Made by a program: the position numbers and the translations under genes. A stretch of 64,000 nucleotides of DNA from Phenylobacterium sp. (GTDB taxonomy: Bacteria > Pseudomonadota > Alphaproteobacteria > Caulobacterales > Caulobacteraceae): NCBI RefSeq assembly GCF_004297125.1, contig NZ_SCVD01000038.1:62001-126000 (forward strand). The letters run 5' to 3'. The notes beneath the pieces are model-generated. The model saw only the letters and a program-made list of their open reading frames with translations. It ran no database searches and was not told the DNA's origin. Below, piece by piece: positions 46,142-55,352 of the stretch; positions within the stretch are counted from its first letter, which is position 1, and each line of letters starts with the position of its first letter.

Positions 46142-47016
46142 CTCCAGGCCACCAGCGGCGGCATGGAACTCAGGATCGTCTCGATGTTCCCGCCGGCCTT
46201 GAGTCCGAACATGGTGCCGCGGTCGTACAGCAGGTTGAATTCGACATAGCGGCCACGGCGCACCAGTTGCTCGCCCCGTTCGGCCTCGCCCCACGGCTCG
46301 CTCATCCGGTGGCGCACGATCTTCGGATAGACCTCCAGGAACGCCTCGCCCACCGCGCGGGTGAAGGCGAAGTCCTTCTCGAAATCGCCGGAGTTGTGCC
46401 GGTCGTAGAAGATGCCGCCGACCCCGCGGGTCTCCTTGCGGTGCGGCAGGTAGAAGTATTCGTCGCACCAGGCCTTGTACTTCGGGTGCCATTCCGGATC
46501 GAACGGGTCGCAGGCGGCCTTCATGGCGGCGTGGAACAGTCGCGCGTCGTCGGCGTCCTCGCTCCGCTGCTCGTCCAGCATGGGCGTCAGGTCGGCGCCG
46601 CCGCCGAACCAGCTCTCCGCGGTGGAGAGGAAGCGGGTGTTCATGTGAACGGTGGGCACGCGCGGGCTGCGCGGATGGACGATCAGGCTGATGCTGGCCG
46701 AGACATAGGACGGGTCCTTGTCGGCGCCCGGCATGGTCGCGGCCATCTCCGGCGAGAATTTCGCCAGGGCGGCGGAGGTATGCACCGCGGCCTTCTCGAA
46801 CAGCCGGCCCTTGAAGAAGGCGCCGATGCCGCCGCCGACGCCGGTCTCCCGCGTCCAGGGCTTGAACTGGAATCGGCCGGCGGGCTCGGGATAGAGCTCG
46901 GGCGAGGCCTCGTCCTCCAGCGCCTCCAGCTCGGCGCAGATGCGCTGCTGCAGGGCTTCGAACCAGTCCTTGGCGCGCTCGCGGCGCGTGAGGATGTCGG
47001 GAGGGAGGCTGGACAT
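46138..47016 (-). CDS. hemF: Coproporphyrinogen III oxidase (aerobic)
   Basis: Oxidises coproporphyrinogen III to protoporphyrinogen IX with oxygen in heme synthesis. Of 292 residues, motifs SISLIVHPRSPRVPTVHMNTRFL, WFGGGADLTPM, YKAWCDEYFYLPHR, GVGGIFYD and RGRYVEFNLLYDRGT are intact. It lies just upstream of trmL's stop (4-base gap) on the same strand. Confidence 0.97.
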   Translation of the reverse strand: MSSLPPDILTRRERAKDWFEALQQRICAELEALEDEASPELYPEPAGRFQFKPWTRETGVGGGIGAFFKGRLFEKAAVHTSAALAKFSPEMAATMPGADKDPSYVSASISLIVHPRSPRVPTVHMNTRFLSTAESWFGGGADLTPMLDEQRSEDADDARLFHAAMKAACDPFDPEWHPKYKAWCDEYFYLPHRKETRGVGGIFYDRHNSGDFEKDFAFTRAVGEAFLEVYPKIVRHRMSEPWGEAERGEQLVRRGRYVEFNLLYDRGTMFGLKAGGNIETILSSMPPLVAWS

Positions 47017-47020
47017 GCGG

Positions 47021-47491
47021 CTAGTCTGTTCGTTCGACGGTCGGAAAGGCGTTGATCTGCCTCAAGGCTTCGCCGAGCGCCAGCGTCGCGGCGGTCACGA
47101 GGTTCAGCGAACGCGCACCCGGGGCCAGCGGAATCTTGAGCCGCGCGTCGGCCGCCGCATGCACCTCCTCGGGCGCCCCGGCGCTTTCGCGGCCGAAAAG
47201 CAGCGTATCGTCGGGTTGGAACTGAAATTCGTGGAACGGCGTCGCCGAGCGCGTGGTGAACAGGACCAGGCGTCCGGCCCGCGCCGGATCGCCGCGGAAG
47301 CCGTCCCATCCGGGATGGCGTTTCACCTGGGCGATGGCCGCATAATCCATCGCCGCGCGGCGTATCGCGGCGTCGCTCAAGGGGAAGCCGCAGGGCTCGA
47401 TTACGTCCAGCGGAACGCCCAGGCAGGCGGCGAGCCGGATGGCGGCGCCCAGGTTTTGCGGAATGTCCGGTTGAAAAAGGGCCAAACGCAT
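47021..47491 (-). CDS. trmL: tRNA (cytidine/uridine-2'-O-)-methyltransferase, SPOUT class
   Basis: Methylates the ribose at the wobble base 34 of tRNALeu in relatives. Of 156 residues, it starts LALFQPDIPQNLGAAIRLAAC and has LLFGRESAGAPEEVH and IPLAPGARSLNLVTAATLALGEA with the trefoil-knot SAM site. ATG 47491 is chosen. It leads the pair with hemF. Confidence 0.92.
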   Translation of the reverse strand: MRLALFQPDIPQNLGAAIRLAACLGVPLDVIEPCGFPLSDAAIRRAAMDYAAIAQVKRHPGWDGFRGDPARAGRLVLFTTRSATPFHEFQFQPDDTLLFGRESAGAPEEVHAAADARLKIPLAPGARSLNLVTAATLALGEALRQINAFPTVERTD

Positions 47492-47698
47492 TCTAAGGCC
47501 TCTCGCCATCGGGCGTGGCCGGGGCGCAGGGGCACGAATCACGGGTGGGCGGACAAGCGGTTCGCATTCCTTCCGTGTTAACGTGCTCAGCCCCCGACCG
47601 CTCTCGGAAACGGTTCCTCCAGCCTGTCTGGTCCGGGCCGCAAGCTTAAAGGTCCTCCGGCGCGTCGTGAGGGCCTCTATTCGAAGGGTAGCTTCAAG

Positions 47699-48253
47699 GT
47701 GGCCGACACCGTCGTGGGCGCAACTCCCGACCCGCACGCTTCGGGTGATGACCCGAGCCGTCGCGACTTCATTCATATCGCCGCTGGCGCGGCCGCGGTT
47801 GGCGCCGCGGCGGCACTCGTCTGGCCGCTCGTCGACCAGATGAACCCGGCCAGCGACACCCTCGCGCTCGCCTCGATCGAGTTCGACCTGGGCAAGGTCG
47901 AGCCCGGCCAGCAGGTGGTCGTGAAATGGCGCGGCAAGCCGCTGTTCGTCCGCAACCGCATGCCCGAGCAGATCGCGGCGGCGGTGAAGGATGACCACGC
48001 GGATCTCCGCGACCCTGCGACGGACGAGAGCCGTCACAAACCCGGCAAGCCCGAATGGCTCGTCCTGATCGGCACCTGCACCCACCTGGGCTGCGTGCCC
48101 ACGGTCGGCGGCGGCGACTACGGCGGCTGGTTCTGCCCGTGCCACGGTTCGCACTACGACCTGTCCGGCCGGATCCGTAAGGGTCCCGCGCCGAAGAACC
48201 TGGTCGTGCCGGACTACGCCTTCCTCTCCGACACCAAGATCAAGGTGGGCTGA
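47699..48253 (+). CDS. petA: Ubiquinol-cytochrome c reductase iron-sulfur (Rieske) subunit
   Basis: The Rieske subunit of complex III, 184 residues. A twin-arginine start (SRRDFIHIAAGAAAVGAAAALVWPLVDQM) forms the Tat-targeted membrane anchor. Cluster ligands lie in CTHLGC (about 143-148) and CPCHGSHYD (about 162-170). GTG start at 47699 with AAGGGTAG upstream. First of the petABC operon. Confidence 0.95.
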   Translation: MADTVVGATPDPHASGDDPSRRDFIHIAAGAAAVGAAAALVWPLVDQMNPASDTLALASIEFDLGKVEPGQQVVVKWRGKPLFVRNRMPEQIAAAVKDDHADLRDPATDESRHKPGKPEWLVLIGTCTHLGCVPTVGGGDYGGWFCPCHGSHYDLSGRIRKGPAPKNLVVPDYAFLSDTKIKVG

Positions 48254-48258
48254 ACCCG

Positions 48259-49578
48259 ATGAGCGGACATTCGACCTACGAGCCGAAGACCGGCATCGAG
48301 CGCTGGCTCGACACCCGCCTGCCGATCGTGCGCTTCGCGTACGACACGGCCCTCAGCTTCCCGACCCCGAAGAACCTCAACTACTGGTGGACCTTCGGCG
48401 GCATCCTGGCGCTCATGCTGGGCATCCAGCTGGTCACGGGCATCGTGCTCGCCATGCACTACGTGCCGCACGTGGACTACGCCTTCGCCTCCGTCGAACG
48501 CATCATGCGCGACGTCAACTACGGTTGGCTGATCCGCTACATGCACGCCAACGGCGCCTCGATGTTCTTCCTGGCGGTCTACATCCACATGATCCGCAAC
48601 CTCTACTACGGCTCCTACAAGGCGCCGCGGGAGGTGCTGTGGATCCTGGGGTGCCTGATCTACCTCGCCATGATGGCCACGGCCTTCATCGGCTACGTGC
48701 TGCCCTGGGGCCAGATGAGCTTCCACGGCGCGGTCGTGATCACCAACCTGTTCGGCGCGCTGCCGATCATCGGCACGCCGATCACCACTTGGCTGTGGGG
48801 CGGCTTCGCGGTCGATAACCCGACGCTGAACCGCTTCTTCTCGCTGCACTACCTGCTGCCCTTCGTGATCGCGGGCCTCGTGGTCCTGCACATCTGGGCG
48901 CTGCACGTGCCGGGGAACAACAACCCGACCGGCGTGAACGTGAAGTCCGAGAACGACACCGTTCCCTTCCACCCGTACTACACGGTGAAGGACGGCTTCG
49001 CGATCGCGGTGTTCCTGCTGCTGTACGCCAGCTTCGTGTTCTACAACCCCAACGTCCTGGGCCACGCCGACAACTACATCCCGGCCAACCCGCTGGTGAC
49101 GCCGGCGCACATCGTGCCCGAATGGTACTTCCTGCCGTTCTACGCGATCCTGCGGGCGGTTCCGGACAAGCTGGGTGGCGTGCTGCTGATGTTCGGCGCC
49201 ATCGCCACCCTGTTCGTCCTGCCCTGGCTGGACACCTCGAAGGTGCGCTCCATGCGCTACCGTCCGACGGCGCGGCTGTACTTCTTCATCTTCGTCCTGG
49301 CGGCGCTGGTGCTGGGCTACTGCGGCGGCCAGCTGCCGGACGATCCGGTGATCGCCCAGCCCAGCGGCCTGCTGCTGCTGGACGCGGACATCAACAGCTT
49401 CGTCTGGCTGAGCCGCATCGCCACGCTCTACTTCTTCGCCTACTTCTGGATCATCCTCCCGGTCCTCGGCCTGACGGAAAAGCCGCTGCCGGTGCCGGAA
49501 TCGATCTCGGAACCTGTCCTGTCGCATCCCGCCACGACGCCCGCGGGCGCGGTGGCGTCGCCTGAAAAGAGGGGCTGA
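48259..49578 (+). CDS. petB: Cytochrome b subunit of the bc1 complex
   Basis: A 439-residue membrane protein with eight or so transmembrane helices. Heme-ligand His residues are in RYMHANGAS, YIHMIRN, SLHYLLP and LHIWALH; the quinol-oxidation site motif PEWY is present (VPEWYFLPFYAIL). Five bases separate it from petA. It transfers electrons from ubiquinol across the inner membrane. Confidence 0.97.
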   Translation: MSGHSTYEPKTGIERWLDTRLPIVRFAYDTALSFPTPKNLNYWWTFGGILALMLGIQLVTGIVLAMHYVPHVDYAFASVERIMRDVNYGWLIRYMHANGASMFFLAVYIHMIRNLYYGSYKAPREVLWILGCLIYLAMMATAFIGYVLPWGQMSFHGAVVITNLFGALPIIGTPITTWLWGGFAVDNPTLNRFFSLHYLLPFVIAGLVVLHIWALHVPGNNNPTGVNVKSENDTVPFHPYYTVKDGFAIAVFLLLYASFVFYNPNVLGHADNYIPANPLVTPAHIVPEWYFLPFYAILRAVPDKLGGVLLMFGAIATLFVLPWLDTSKVRSMRYRPTARLYFFIFVLAALVLGYCGGQLPDDPVIAQPSGLLLLDADINSFVWLSRIATLYFFAYFWIILPVLGLTEKPLPVPESISEPVLSHPATTPAGAVASPEKRG

Positions 49579-49586
49579 GCCTGAAG

Positions 49587-50432
49587 ATGCTGCGCAAAGG
49601 TATCGCGCTCGCGGCGCTGGGGCTCGCCTTCCTGGGAAGCCCCGCGCTCGCCGCCCACCCCAAGCCGGTGGAACGTGAAGTCGCGTGGTCGTTCGACGGG
49701 CCGTTCGGCAAGTTCGACACGGCCCAGCTCCAGCGGGGCTACAAGGTCTATCGGGAGGTCTGCGCGGCCTGCCACTCGATGCACCTGCTCTCGTTCCGGA
49801 ACCTCGGCGAGAAGGGCGGGCCGTTCTACGACCCCGAGTACAAGAACCCGAACGACAACCCGTACGTGAAGTCGCTGGCCAAGGACATCCAGGTCCCGGA
49901 CATCGACAGCGACACGGGCGACGCCATCCAGCGTCCGGCCACCCCGGCCGACCGGTTCCCCTCGCCGTTCCCGAACGAGCCTGCGGCGCGGGCCTCGAAC
50001 GGCGGCGCCCTCCCGCCGGACCTGTCGGTGATCGCCAAGGCCCGCGAAGGCGGTCCGAACTACATCTACGCGCTGATGACCGGCTATCGGAACCCGCCCG
50101 CCGGCCTGACGGTCGGTGTGGGCCAGCACTACAACGTGTCGATGACCGGCGACCTGACCAGCGCCTGGAAGGGCGACCACCACAAGGTGCCGCCGGGCGG
50201 CGTCGTCGCCATGCCCCCGCCGCTGGCGGACGGCAAGGTGACCTTCGACGACGGCAGCCCGTCCACGGTGGACCAGCAGGCCAAGGACGTCGCGGCGTTC
50301 CTCTACTGGGCCGCCGAGCCCAAGATGATGGAGCGCAAGCAGTTCGGCCTGGGCGCCATGATCTACCTGCTGATCTTCACCGTGTTGCTGTATTTCAGCT
50401 ACCGCCGGATCTGGAGGAACGTCGCCCACTAG
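49587..50432 (+). CDS. petC: Cytochrome c1
   Basis: A 281-residue periplasmic c-type cytochrome of complex III. Signal peptide 1-22 (ALA-AHPK). Heme site CAACHSMH (about 56-63), the distal Met in AMPPPLAD, and a C-terminal membrane anchor (MIYLLIFTVLLYFSYRRIW). Eight bases follow petB. The operon ends with a strong terminator. Confidence 0.96.
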   Translation: MLRKGIALAALGLAFLGSPALAAHPKPVEREVAWSFDGPFGKFDTAQLQRGYKVYREVCAACHSMHLLSFRNLGEKGGPFYDPEYKNPNDNPYVKSLAKDIQVPDIDSDTGDAIQRPATPADRFPSPFPNEPAARASNGGALPPDLSVIAKAREGGPNYIYALMTGYRNPPAGLTVGVGQHYNVSMTGDLTSAWKGDHHKVPPGGVVAMPPPLADGKVTFDDGSPSTVDQQAKDVAAFLYWAAEPKMMERKQFGLGAMIYLLIFTVLLYFSYRRIWRNVAH

Positions 50433-50454
50433 GCGCGTCTCCAGCACAGCTCAG

Positions 50455-50483
50455 AGGGCCCCGGAGCGATCCGGGGCCCTTTT
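50455..50483 (+). terminator. Intrinsic terminator of petABC
   Basis: An 11-bp stem AGGGCCCCGGA (50455-50465) pairs with TCCGGGGCCCT (50470-50480) around GCGA, followed by TTT (TTTT counting the last paired T). Confidence 0.93.
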
Positions 50484-50559
50484 CGCATGAACAATCGATA
50501 AGTTGCGCGGAAGGCCTTCGGCGGGCGAAAGCGGCGCCGCACTGGAGGCAAGCTCTGCC

Positions 50560-51474
50560 ATGACGCGCCCGCCCGCACTGCCGCCGCTAGCCTTCGCCGG
50601 CCTCTACATCGCCCTCTGGGGCGGCTCGACGGCGTACCTGGCGATGAAGGGCGCGGACTGGACGTTCCCCCTGATCTCGCTGGGCATCTTCGGCCTGGCG
50701 TTGTCCGGCGTGGCCTGGGCCCTGACCCGCGGCGCGCGACCGCCGGCGATCCTGGTCCAGCGGCCCGCGCTCGAACTGGCCGCCGTGCTGGGCTTCCTCG
50801 CCGTCTATGCGGTGGGCTTCCTGGGCTACGGCATGACGTTCGTGCGCGGCGTCTTCCCGCCGGGACCGCAGCAGGAGGTCCTGGTCCTGGGCGCCAAGCT
50901 CGTCGTCCACGTGGGCCTGCCGGCGCTGCTGCTGGCCGCCCTGGGCGCGCGGCTGGGCCCGCTGTTCGCCGCCCGCGCCAACAAGCCGGGCTTCTGGCTA
51001 CCCCTCCTGGTCCTTGGCGCGATCCTGACCGCCCTCCTGGCGGTCGTGAGCCCCAGCCTCAAGCAGATCGCCGACCTGCACCCGTCGCTCATGACCCTGG
51101 CCTGGGCGGCCCCGCTCAGCTTCATCTGGGTCGCACTGGAGGCGGGCCTGTCGGAGGAGTTCCTGTTCCGGGCCGTCCTGCAGACCCGCCTGGCCGCCGT
51201 GCTACGCAGCGAGGTCGGCGCCGTGGCGATCGGGGCGGTGGTCTTCGCCGTGGCCCACGCGCCCGGCCTCTACCTGCGCGGTGCGCCCGGGGTCGACGGC
51301 TATTCCACCGACCTGCTGCAGGTGATCTCCTTCACCATCGCCACGCTCTCGCCCATCGCCATCCTGTTCGGCGTCCTGTGGACCCGCACCCGTAGCCTGC
51401 TGCTGGTCGTGCTGTTGCACGCCGCGGTCGACTTCCTGCCCAACCTCTCCGAGTTCATCGAGATCTGGGCTTAA
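50560..51474 (+). CDS. CPBP-family intramembrane metalloprotease
   Basis: A 304-residue integral membrane protein with about eight hydrophobic segments. The catalytic CPBP (Abi/Rce1) motifs are EEFLFR (Glu199-Glu200) and FAVAHAPG, with LLHAAVDF later. Family members cleave prenylated or bacteriocin-like substrates; the substrate is unknown here. ATG 50560 follows GGAGG. It is convergent with an aspartyl-protease gene and shares TTAA with it. Confidence 0.87.
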   Translation: MTRPPALPPLAFAGLYIALWGGSTAYLAMKGADWTFPLISLGIFGLALSGVAWALTRGARPPAILVQRPALELAAVLGFLAVYAVGFLGYGMTFVRGVFPPGPQQEVLVLGAKLVVHVGLPALLLAALGARLGPLFAARANKPGFWLPLLVLGAILTALLAVVSPSLKQIADLHPSLMTLAWAAPLSFIWVALEAGLSEEFLFRAVLQTRLAAVLRSEVGAVAIGAVVFAVAHAPGLYLRGAPGVDGYSTDLLQVISFTIATLSPIAILFGVLWTRTRSLLLVVLLHAAVDFLPNLSEFIEIWA

Positions 51475-52256
51475 CGGACGGGATCGACCACCAGGCGGTT
51501 GCGCGGAAAGTCGAAGCGCAGGCGGAAGTGCGCCAGCACCGGGCCGCCGAGCACGCCCACGACATCGCCTTCCGGCTTCATCAACCCCGCCGCCACGTCG
51601 CGGCCGGTGGCGCCGGCGAAGTCGACCTCCGGCAGCCGGGCCAGCCACACGCCCTCGGGATAGAGCTCCTTCGTCTCGGTCGCCCCCGGCGCCTGGGCCA
51701 GGTCGTCGGCAAGGCGGACCGGAGCATTGGCCCCGGTGGCGATCACGAACCGGCCGGCGATCCGGTGGGCGTCGTCCGACACCGACGCTTCGACTGTAGG
51801 CCGTCCCAGGTCCCAGCCCAACGCCAGCGTCCGCCCGCGGAACCGCGGAGCCCGGCCGGGCGCGGAGAGGCGCAGGCGGCAGGGCGCGTAGGCCACGTCC
51901 AGGACGAAGCCCCTCAGCGCATCGGCGCCGATGACGCCGGCGACCGGCGTCGGCAGGTTCCAGGTGCGGACGTCCAGGTCGGCCACCTTGAGAGCCAGGG
52001 CCTTCGCGACCGTCCCCGCCACGCGGACGTCGCCGGTGAGGTCGGTGTCGGCGATGCCCTCGGCCTGCGCCTTGGTCTCGTGCAGCGCGCTCTGGGCCGC
52101 GCCCGTGTCGAGGATGTAGTCGCCGGCGATCCCGGCCACGACCGCGGGGACGACCACCACGCCGCGCTCGAACCGGCAGGCGGCTTCGCCTGCGTAGGCC
52201 GGTCCAGCGACGAGAACAGCCAGCATGCCGAAGGGAATGGGACTCAACCGGGCCAC
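51471..52256 (-). CDS. Retropepsin-like aspartyl protease, exported
   Basis: A 261-residue protein with a signal peptide (1-22, ending AYA-G). A retropepsin-type active site ILDTGAAQSALH (about 48-59) is followed by GVIGADALRGFVLDV; a second half lacks a clean DTG (FVIATGANAPVRL has TG but ATG instead of DTG). It may be a two-lobed protein with one functional Asp, or a dimer. Periplasmic by signal. Family: aspartyl protease-like (clan AA). Confidence 0.8.
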   Translation of the reverse strand: MARLSPIPFGMLAVLVAGPAYAGEAACRFERGVVVVPAVVAGIAGDYILDTGAAQSALHETKAQAEGIADTDLTGDVRVAGTVAKALALKVADLDVRTWNLPTPVAGVIGADALRGFVLDVAYAPCRLRLSAPGRAPRFRGRTLALGWDLGRPTVEASVSDDAHRIAGRFVIATGANAPVRLADDLAQAPGATETKELYPEGVWLARLPEVDFAGATGRDVAAGLMKPEGDVVGVLGGPVLAHFRLRFDFPRNRLVVDPVR

Positions 52257-52316
52257 GAGCGACCATAGCGAGTTTCCGCCTTACCGCCGCCCCGTCTTGG
52301 CCCCTACATTGAGGGA

Positions 52317-52790
52317 ATGCCCCACACGTCCGCCTGGCGGAACTTCAAGCGTACCCAGGACCTCACCGTCGCCACCGCGGGGCTGATCTACGCGGGCGCG
52401 GTCGTTCATGCGTTCGACCGGCTGCCGGGCGGATCCGGCCTGATCGTCCAGCGCACGCTGATCTGGCCGATGGTGTTCCTCAGCCTGTCCTTCACCCTGC
52501 CGCTGCTGATCGGCGTCGTGCGCCGGCCGCTGGCCCGCTATGTCTGGATGAGCTTCCAGGCCGGCTTCGGCCAGAACGTCCGCTCGATCGTCTCGGGCGT
52601 GGTGCTGCTGGGCGGCGCCGCGGCGCTGATCTACTGGCAGATCTCGAACGCGGCCAACGGCGGTCGCTATCCGGCCGGCGTGTTCTCAGGCTACGCGGCC
52701 GGGATCGGCATCCTGGCCGCCCAGGCGGCCCTGGTGCGGGTTCTGGAGAAGCATCCGGACGTGAAGAAGCAGATCGAGACCGACGGCTAG
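52317..52790 (+). CDS. Hypothetical membrane protein
   Basis: Not recognised. 157 residues with four or so membrane segments (for example AGLIYAGAVVHAF, LIWPMVFLSLSFTLPLLIGVV, IVSGVVLLGGAAALIYW, YAAGIGILAAQAALV) and a polar C-terminal end. ATG 52317 follows GAGGGA. Convergent with a dienelactone hydrolase gene, four bases apart. Confidence 0.65.
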   Translation: MPHTSAWRNFKRTQDLTVATAGLIYAGAVVHAFDRLPGGSGLIVQRTLIWPMVFLSLSFTLPLLIGVVRRPLARYVWMSFQAGFGQNVRSIVSGVVLLGGAAALIYWQISNAANGGRYPAGVFSGYAAGIGILAAQAALVRVLEKHPDVKKQIETDG

Positions 52791-52794
52791 CGCC

Positions 52795-53478
52795 TCAGAC
52801 GTCGCCGCCCCGGCCCGCCCCGTTGCGGGCGAAGAGGGCGAGGGTGCGCAGGTGCGAGAGCCGCGCGCTGTCGGCGTGGAAGCCGTTGGGCGCCACGAAG
52901 GCATGGCCGGCCTCGTACATGTAGACCGGCAGGTCGGGGTGGCTTCGGCGGATCGTCTCGACGTCCGTCGGCGGGATCAGTTCGTCGGCCTTGCCCAGGT
53001 GCAGGATGGTCGGGACCTTGGGCGCCCCGGCCAGGTAGTCCTTGATCTGGCCGCCATAGTAGGCCGCCACCGCCGAGAGGCCCGTGCAGCGCGACGCCGC
53101 CAGCCAGGCCGTCGTACCGCCGAAGCAGAAGCCCATCAGGAACACCTGCGGCGCCAGCGCGTCGATGGCGGCCTGCACCAGGTCCAGGACGTCCGCGCCC
53201 CAGTGCGTGGCCTCGGCGAAGCCGTTCTGGCGCGGATAGAGGGCCGGGTCGGTGTCGCGCTCGGCGAAGCCCCGGCCGAGCCGGTCGAACAGGCTGGGGA
53301 CCAGCGTCTCATAGCCGTCCTCGGCGAAGCCGTCGGCGAGCGCCCGCAGGTGCGGGGTGACGCCCCAGATGGCGTGGCAGATCACCAGTCCGCCGCGGCG
53401 CGCATCCGTCGGGACCGCGCGATAGGCGTCGAACTCGAAGCCGTCCACGGCGCTCCGGAGTTGGACGGTCTCGCCCAC
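52795..53478 (-). CDS. Dienelactone hydrolase family protein (copy B)
   Basis: An alpha/beta hydrolase of 227 residues. The nucleophile is Cys in GFCFGGTTAW, with the Asp in GKADELIPP and His in AGHAFVAPN. It should hydrolyse lactones or similar esters from aromatic-ring degradation. GTG 53478 is chosen because it matches the opening MGETITL-like segment of the neighbour copy (VGETVQLRSAVDGFEF). Starts five bases after copy A's stop, so the two are co-transcribed. Confidence 0.87.
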   Translation of the reverse strand: MGETVQLRSAVDGFEFDAYRAVPTDARRGGLVICHAIWGVTPHLRALADGFAEDGYETLVPSLFDRLGRGFAERDTDPALYPRQNGFAEATHWGADVLDLVQAAIDALAPQVFLMGFCFGGTTAWLAASRCTGLSAVAAYYGGQIKDYLAGAPKVPTILHLGKADELIPPTDVETIRRSHPDLPVYMYEAGHAFVAPNGFHADSARLSHLRTLALFARNGAGRGGDV

Positions 53479-53483
53479 GCGCC

Positions 53484-54155
53484 TCAGGCCTTGTCGAACA
53501 GCTCGAGCGTGCGGTGGCGGGCGAGGTCGGCGGCCTCGGCGTTGTAGCGCTCGGGACTCTGGTTGTTGAAGCCGTGGCCGGCGCCTTCGTAGATGTAGAC
53601 CGGCACGTCGGGATTGTGCTGGGCCACGGCCGCGGCGACCTCGTCGGCCGGGATGCCGGGATCGGTGCGGCCCAGGTGGACGATCACCGGGCACTTGGGC
53701 TTCAAGGCGGCGTTCGCCTGCACCAGGCTGCCGTAGTAGCTGGAGGCCGCCGCCAGCCCCTCGACCTTGGCCGCCGACAGCCAGGCCAGCGAACCTCCGT
53801 AGCAGTAGCCGACCACATGCACCTTGCCGCCGTGCTTGTTCAGGAAATCCCGGCAGGCGGCGATGTCGCCCAGCGCCTGCTCCAGGGGCGTGGCTCGCGC
53901 ATGGGCGATGCCAGCCTGCAGGCCGGCCGGATCATGCTCGGCGGTGAAGTTGCGCTGCAGGCGGTCGAACAGCGAAGGGGCCAGCGCCTCGTAGCCCATC
54001 TTGGCCCAGCGCTCGACGTCGGCGCGGACGTGGCGGTCGATGCCGAAGATCTCCTGCAGCACGATGACCCCGCCCTTGTGCGGGGTGAAGGCGGGCTCGT
54101 GGTAGGCGGTGAACTCGAAGCCGTCGGTCCCGGCCAGGGTGATCGTCTCGCCCAT
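53484..54155 (-). CDS. Dienelactone hydrolase family protein (copy A)
   Basis: An alpha/beta hydrolase of 223 residues with Cys in GYCYGGSLAW, Asp in GRTDPGIPA and His in GAGHGFNNQSPERYN. The opening GETITLAGTDGFEFTAYH and the overall layout match copy B, so the pair arose by tandem duplication. Substrate unknown; relatives act on dienelactone. Stop is 21 bases from the ychF stop. Confidence 0.92.
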   Translation of the reverse strand: MGETITLAGTDGFEFTAYHEPAFTPHKGGVIVLQEIFGIDRHVRADVERWAKMGYEALAPSLFDRLQRNFTAEHDPAGLQAGIAHARATPLEQALGDIAACRDFLNKHGGKVHVVGYCYGGSLAWLSAAKVEGLAAASSYYGSLVQANAALKPKCPVIVHLGRTDPGIPADEVAAAVAQHNPDVPVYIYEGAGHGFNNQSPERYNAEAADLARHRTLELFDKA

Positions 54156-54176
54156 CTCAAAGCCCTCGAATTGGTC

Positions 54177-55274
54177 CTAGACGTTGAACCGGAAGTTCAG
54201 CACGTCGCCGTCGCGGACGACATACTCCTTGCCTTCCTGCCGGAATTTCCCGGCCTCGCGCGCGCCGGCCTCGCCCTTGAGGTTGATGTAGTCCTCGTAG
54301 GCGATGGTCTCGGCGCGGATGAAGCCCTTCTCGAAGTCGGTGTGGATCACGCCGGCCGCCTGCGGGGCGGTGTCGCCCTTGTGGATCGTCCAGGCGCGCG
54401 CCTCCTTGGGCCCGACCGTGAAGTAGGTCTGCAGGCCCAGCAGGTGGTAGGCCTCGCGGATCAGCTTGTTCAGGCCCGGCTCGGTGAGGCCCAGGGTCTC
54501 CAGGAACTCGGCCCGCTCGGCGGGGTCCAGCATGGCGATCTCGCTCTCGATCTGGGCGGAGATCACCACGTGGTCGGCGCCGTCGCGCTTGGCGCGCTCG
54601 GCGACCTGGCCGGACAGCTCGTTGCCGGTGGCGGCGGACGCCTCGTCCACGTTGGAGACGTAGAGGGCCGGCTTGGACGTGAGGAGCTGCAGCATGCGCC
54701 ACGCCTTCTCGTCCTCGGCGGAAACCTGGACCTTGCGGGCCGGCCGGCCGGCGTTCAGCTCGACGAGCGCGGCCTGGACCAGGCGCAGCGTCTGGGCGCT
54801 CTCCTTGTCGCCGGTCTTGGCGCGTTTCTCCAGGTTGACGACGCGCTTCTCCAGGCTCTCGAGGTCGGCCAGCATCAGCTCGGTCTCGATGGTCTCCAGG
54901 TCGGCGAGGGGATCCACCTTGCCCTCGACGTGGGTGATGTCGTCGTCGATGAAGCATCGGGCCACGAAGGCCACCGCGTCGCAGTCGCGGATATTGGCCA
55001 GGAACTGGTTGCCCAGGCCCTCGCCCTTGGAGGCGCCGCGGACGAGGCCGGCGATGTCCACGAAGTTTATCCGCGCCGGGATCACCTCCTTCGACGGGAT
55101 GATCGTCGCCAGCGTCTCCAGGCGCGGCTCGGGCACGGCCACGTCGCCGGTGTTCGGCTCGATGGTGCAGAACGGATAGTTCGCCGCCTGGGCCGCAGCG
55201 GTCTGCGTCAGGGCGTTGAAGAGGGTCGATTTGCCGACGTTCGGCAGGCCGACGATGGCGACTTTCAGGGCCAT
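54177..55274 (-). CDS. ychF: Redox-regulated ATPase YchF (OBG-family)
   Basis: A 365-residue P-loop ATPase. G1 is GLPNVGKST (about 8-16); the G4 region is SNVDE in place of NKxD, matching ATP instead of GTP use. A C-terminal TGS domain (TYFTVGPKEARAWTI) is present. It associates with ribosomes and responds to oxidative stress in relatives. ATG 55274. Confidence 0.94.
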   Translation of the reverse strand: MALKVAIVGLPNVGKSTLFNALTQTAAAQAANYPFCTIEPNTGDVAVPEPRLETLATIIPSKEVIPARINFVDIAGLVRGASKGEGLGNQFLANIRDCDAVAFVARCFIDDDITHVEGKVDPLADLETIETELMLADLESLEKRVVNLEKRAKTGDKESAQTLRLVQAALVELNAGRPARKVQVSAEDEKAWRMLQLLTSKPALYVSNVDEASAATGNELSGQVAERAKRDGADHVVISAQIESEIAMLDPAERAEFLETLGLTEPGLNKLIREAYHLLGLQTYFTVGPKEARAWTIHKGDTAPQAAGVIHTDFEKGFIRAETIAYEDYINLKGEAGAREAGKFRQEGKEYVVRDGDVLNFRFNV

Positions 55275-55297
55275 GGAAGATGCAGTTCCTAGAGAGA

Positions 55298-55329
55298 AGG
55301 CGCCGCACCTAGCACGTCCGGCGGCGCCT
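55298..55329 (-). terminator. Candidate terminator after the SDR gene
   Basis: A 9-bp stem AGGCGCCGC (55298-55306) pairs with GCGGCGCCT (55321-55329) around a 14-base loop, with a pyrimidine-rich TTCTCTCT on the minus strand just beyond. It lies between the SDR stop and ychF. The long loop makes it weaker than the terminators of the receptor genes. Confidence 0.45.
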
Positions 55330-55352
55330 CCCAACTCTCCAGGGCGGGAGCG

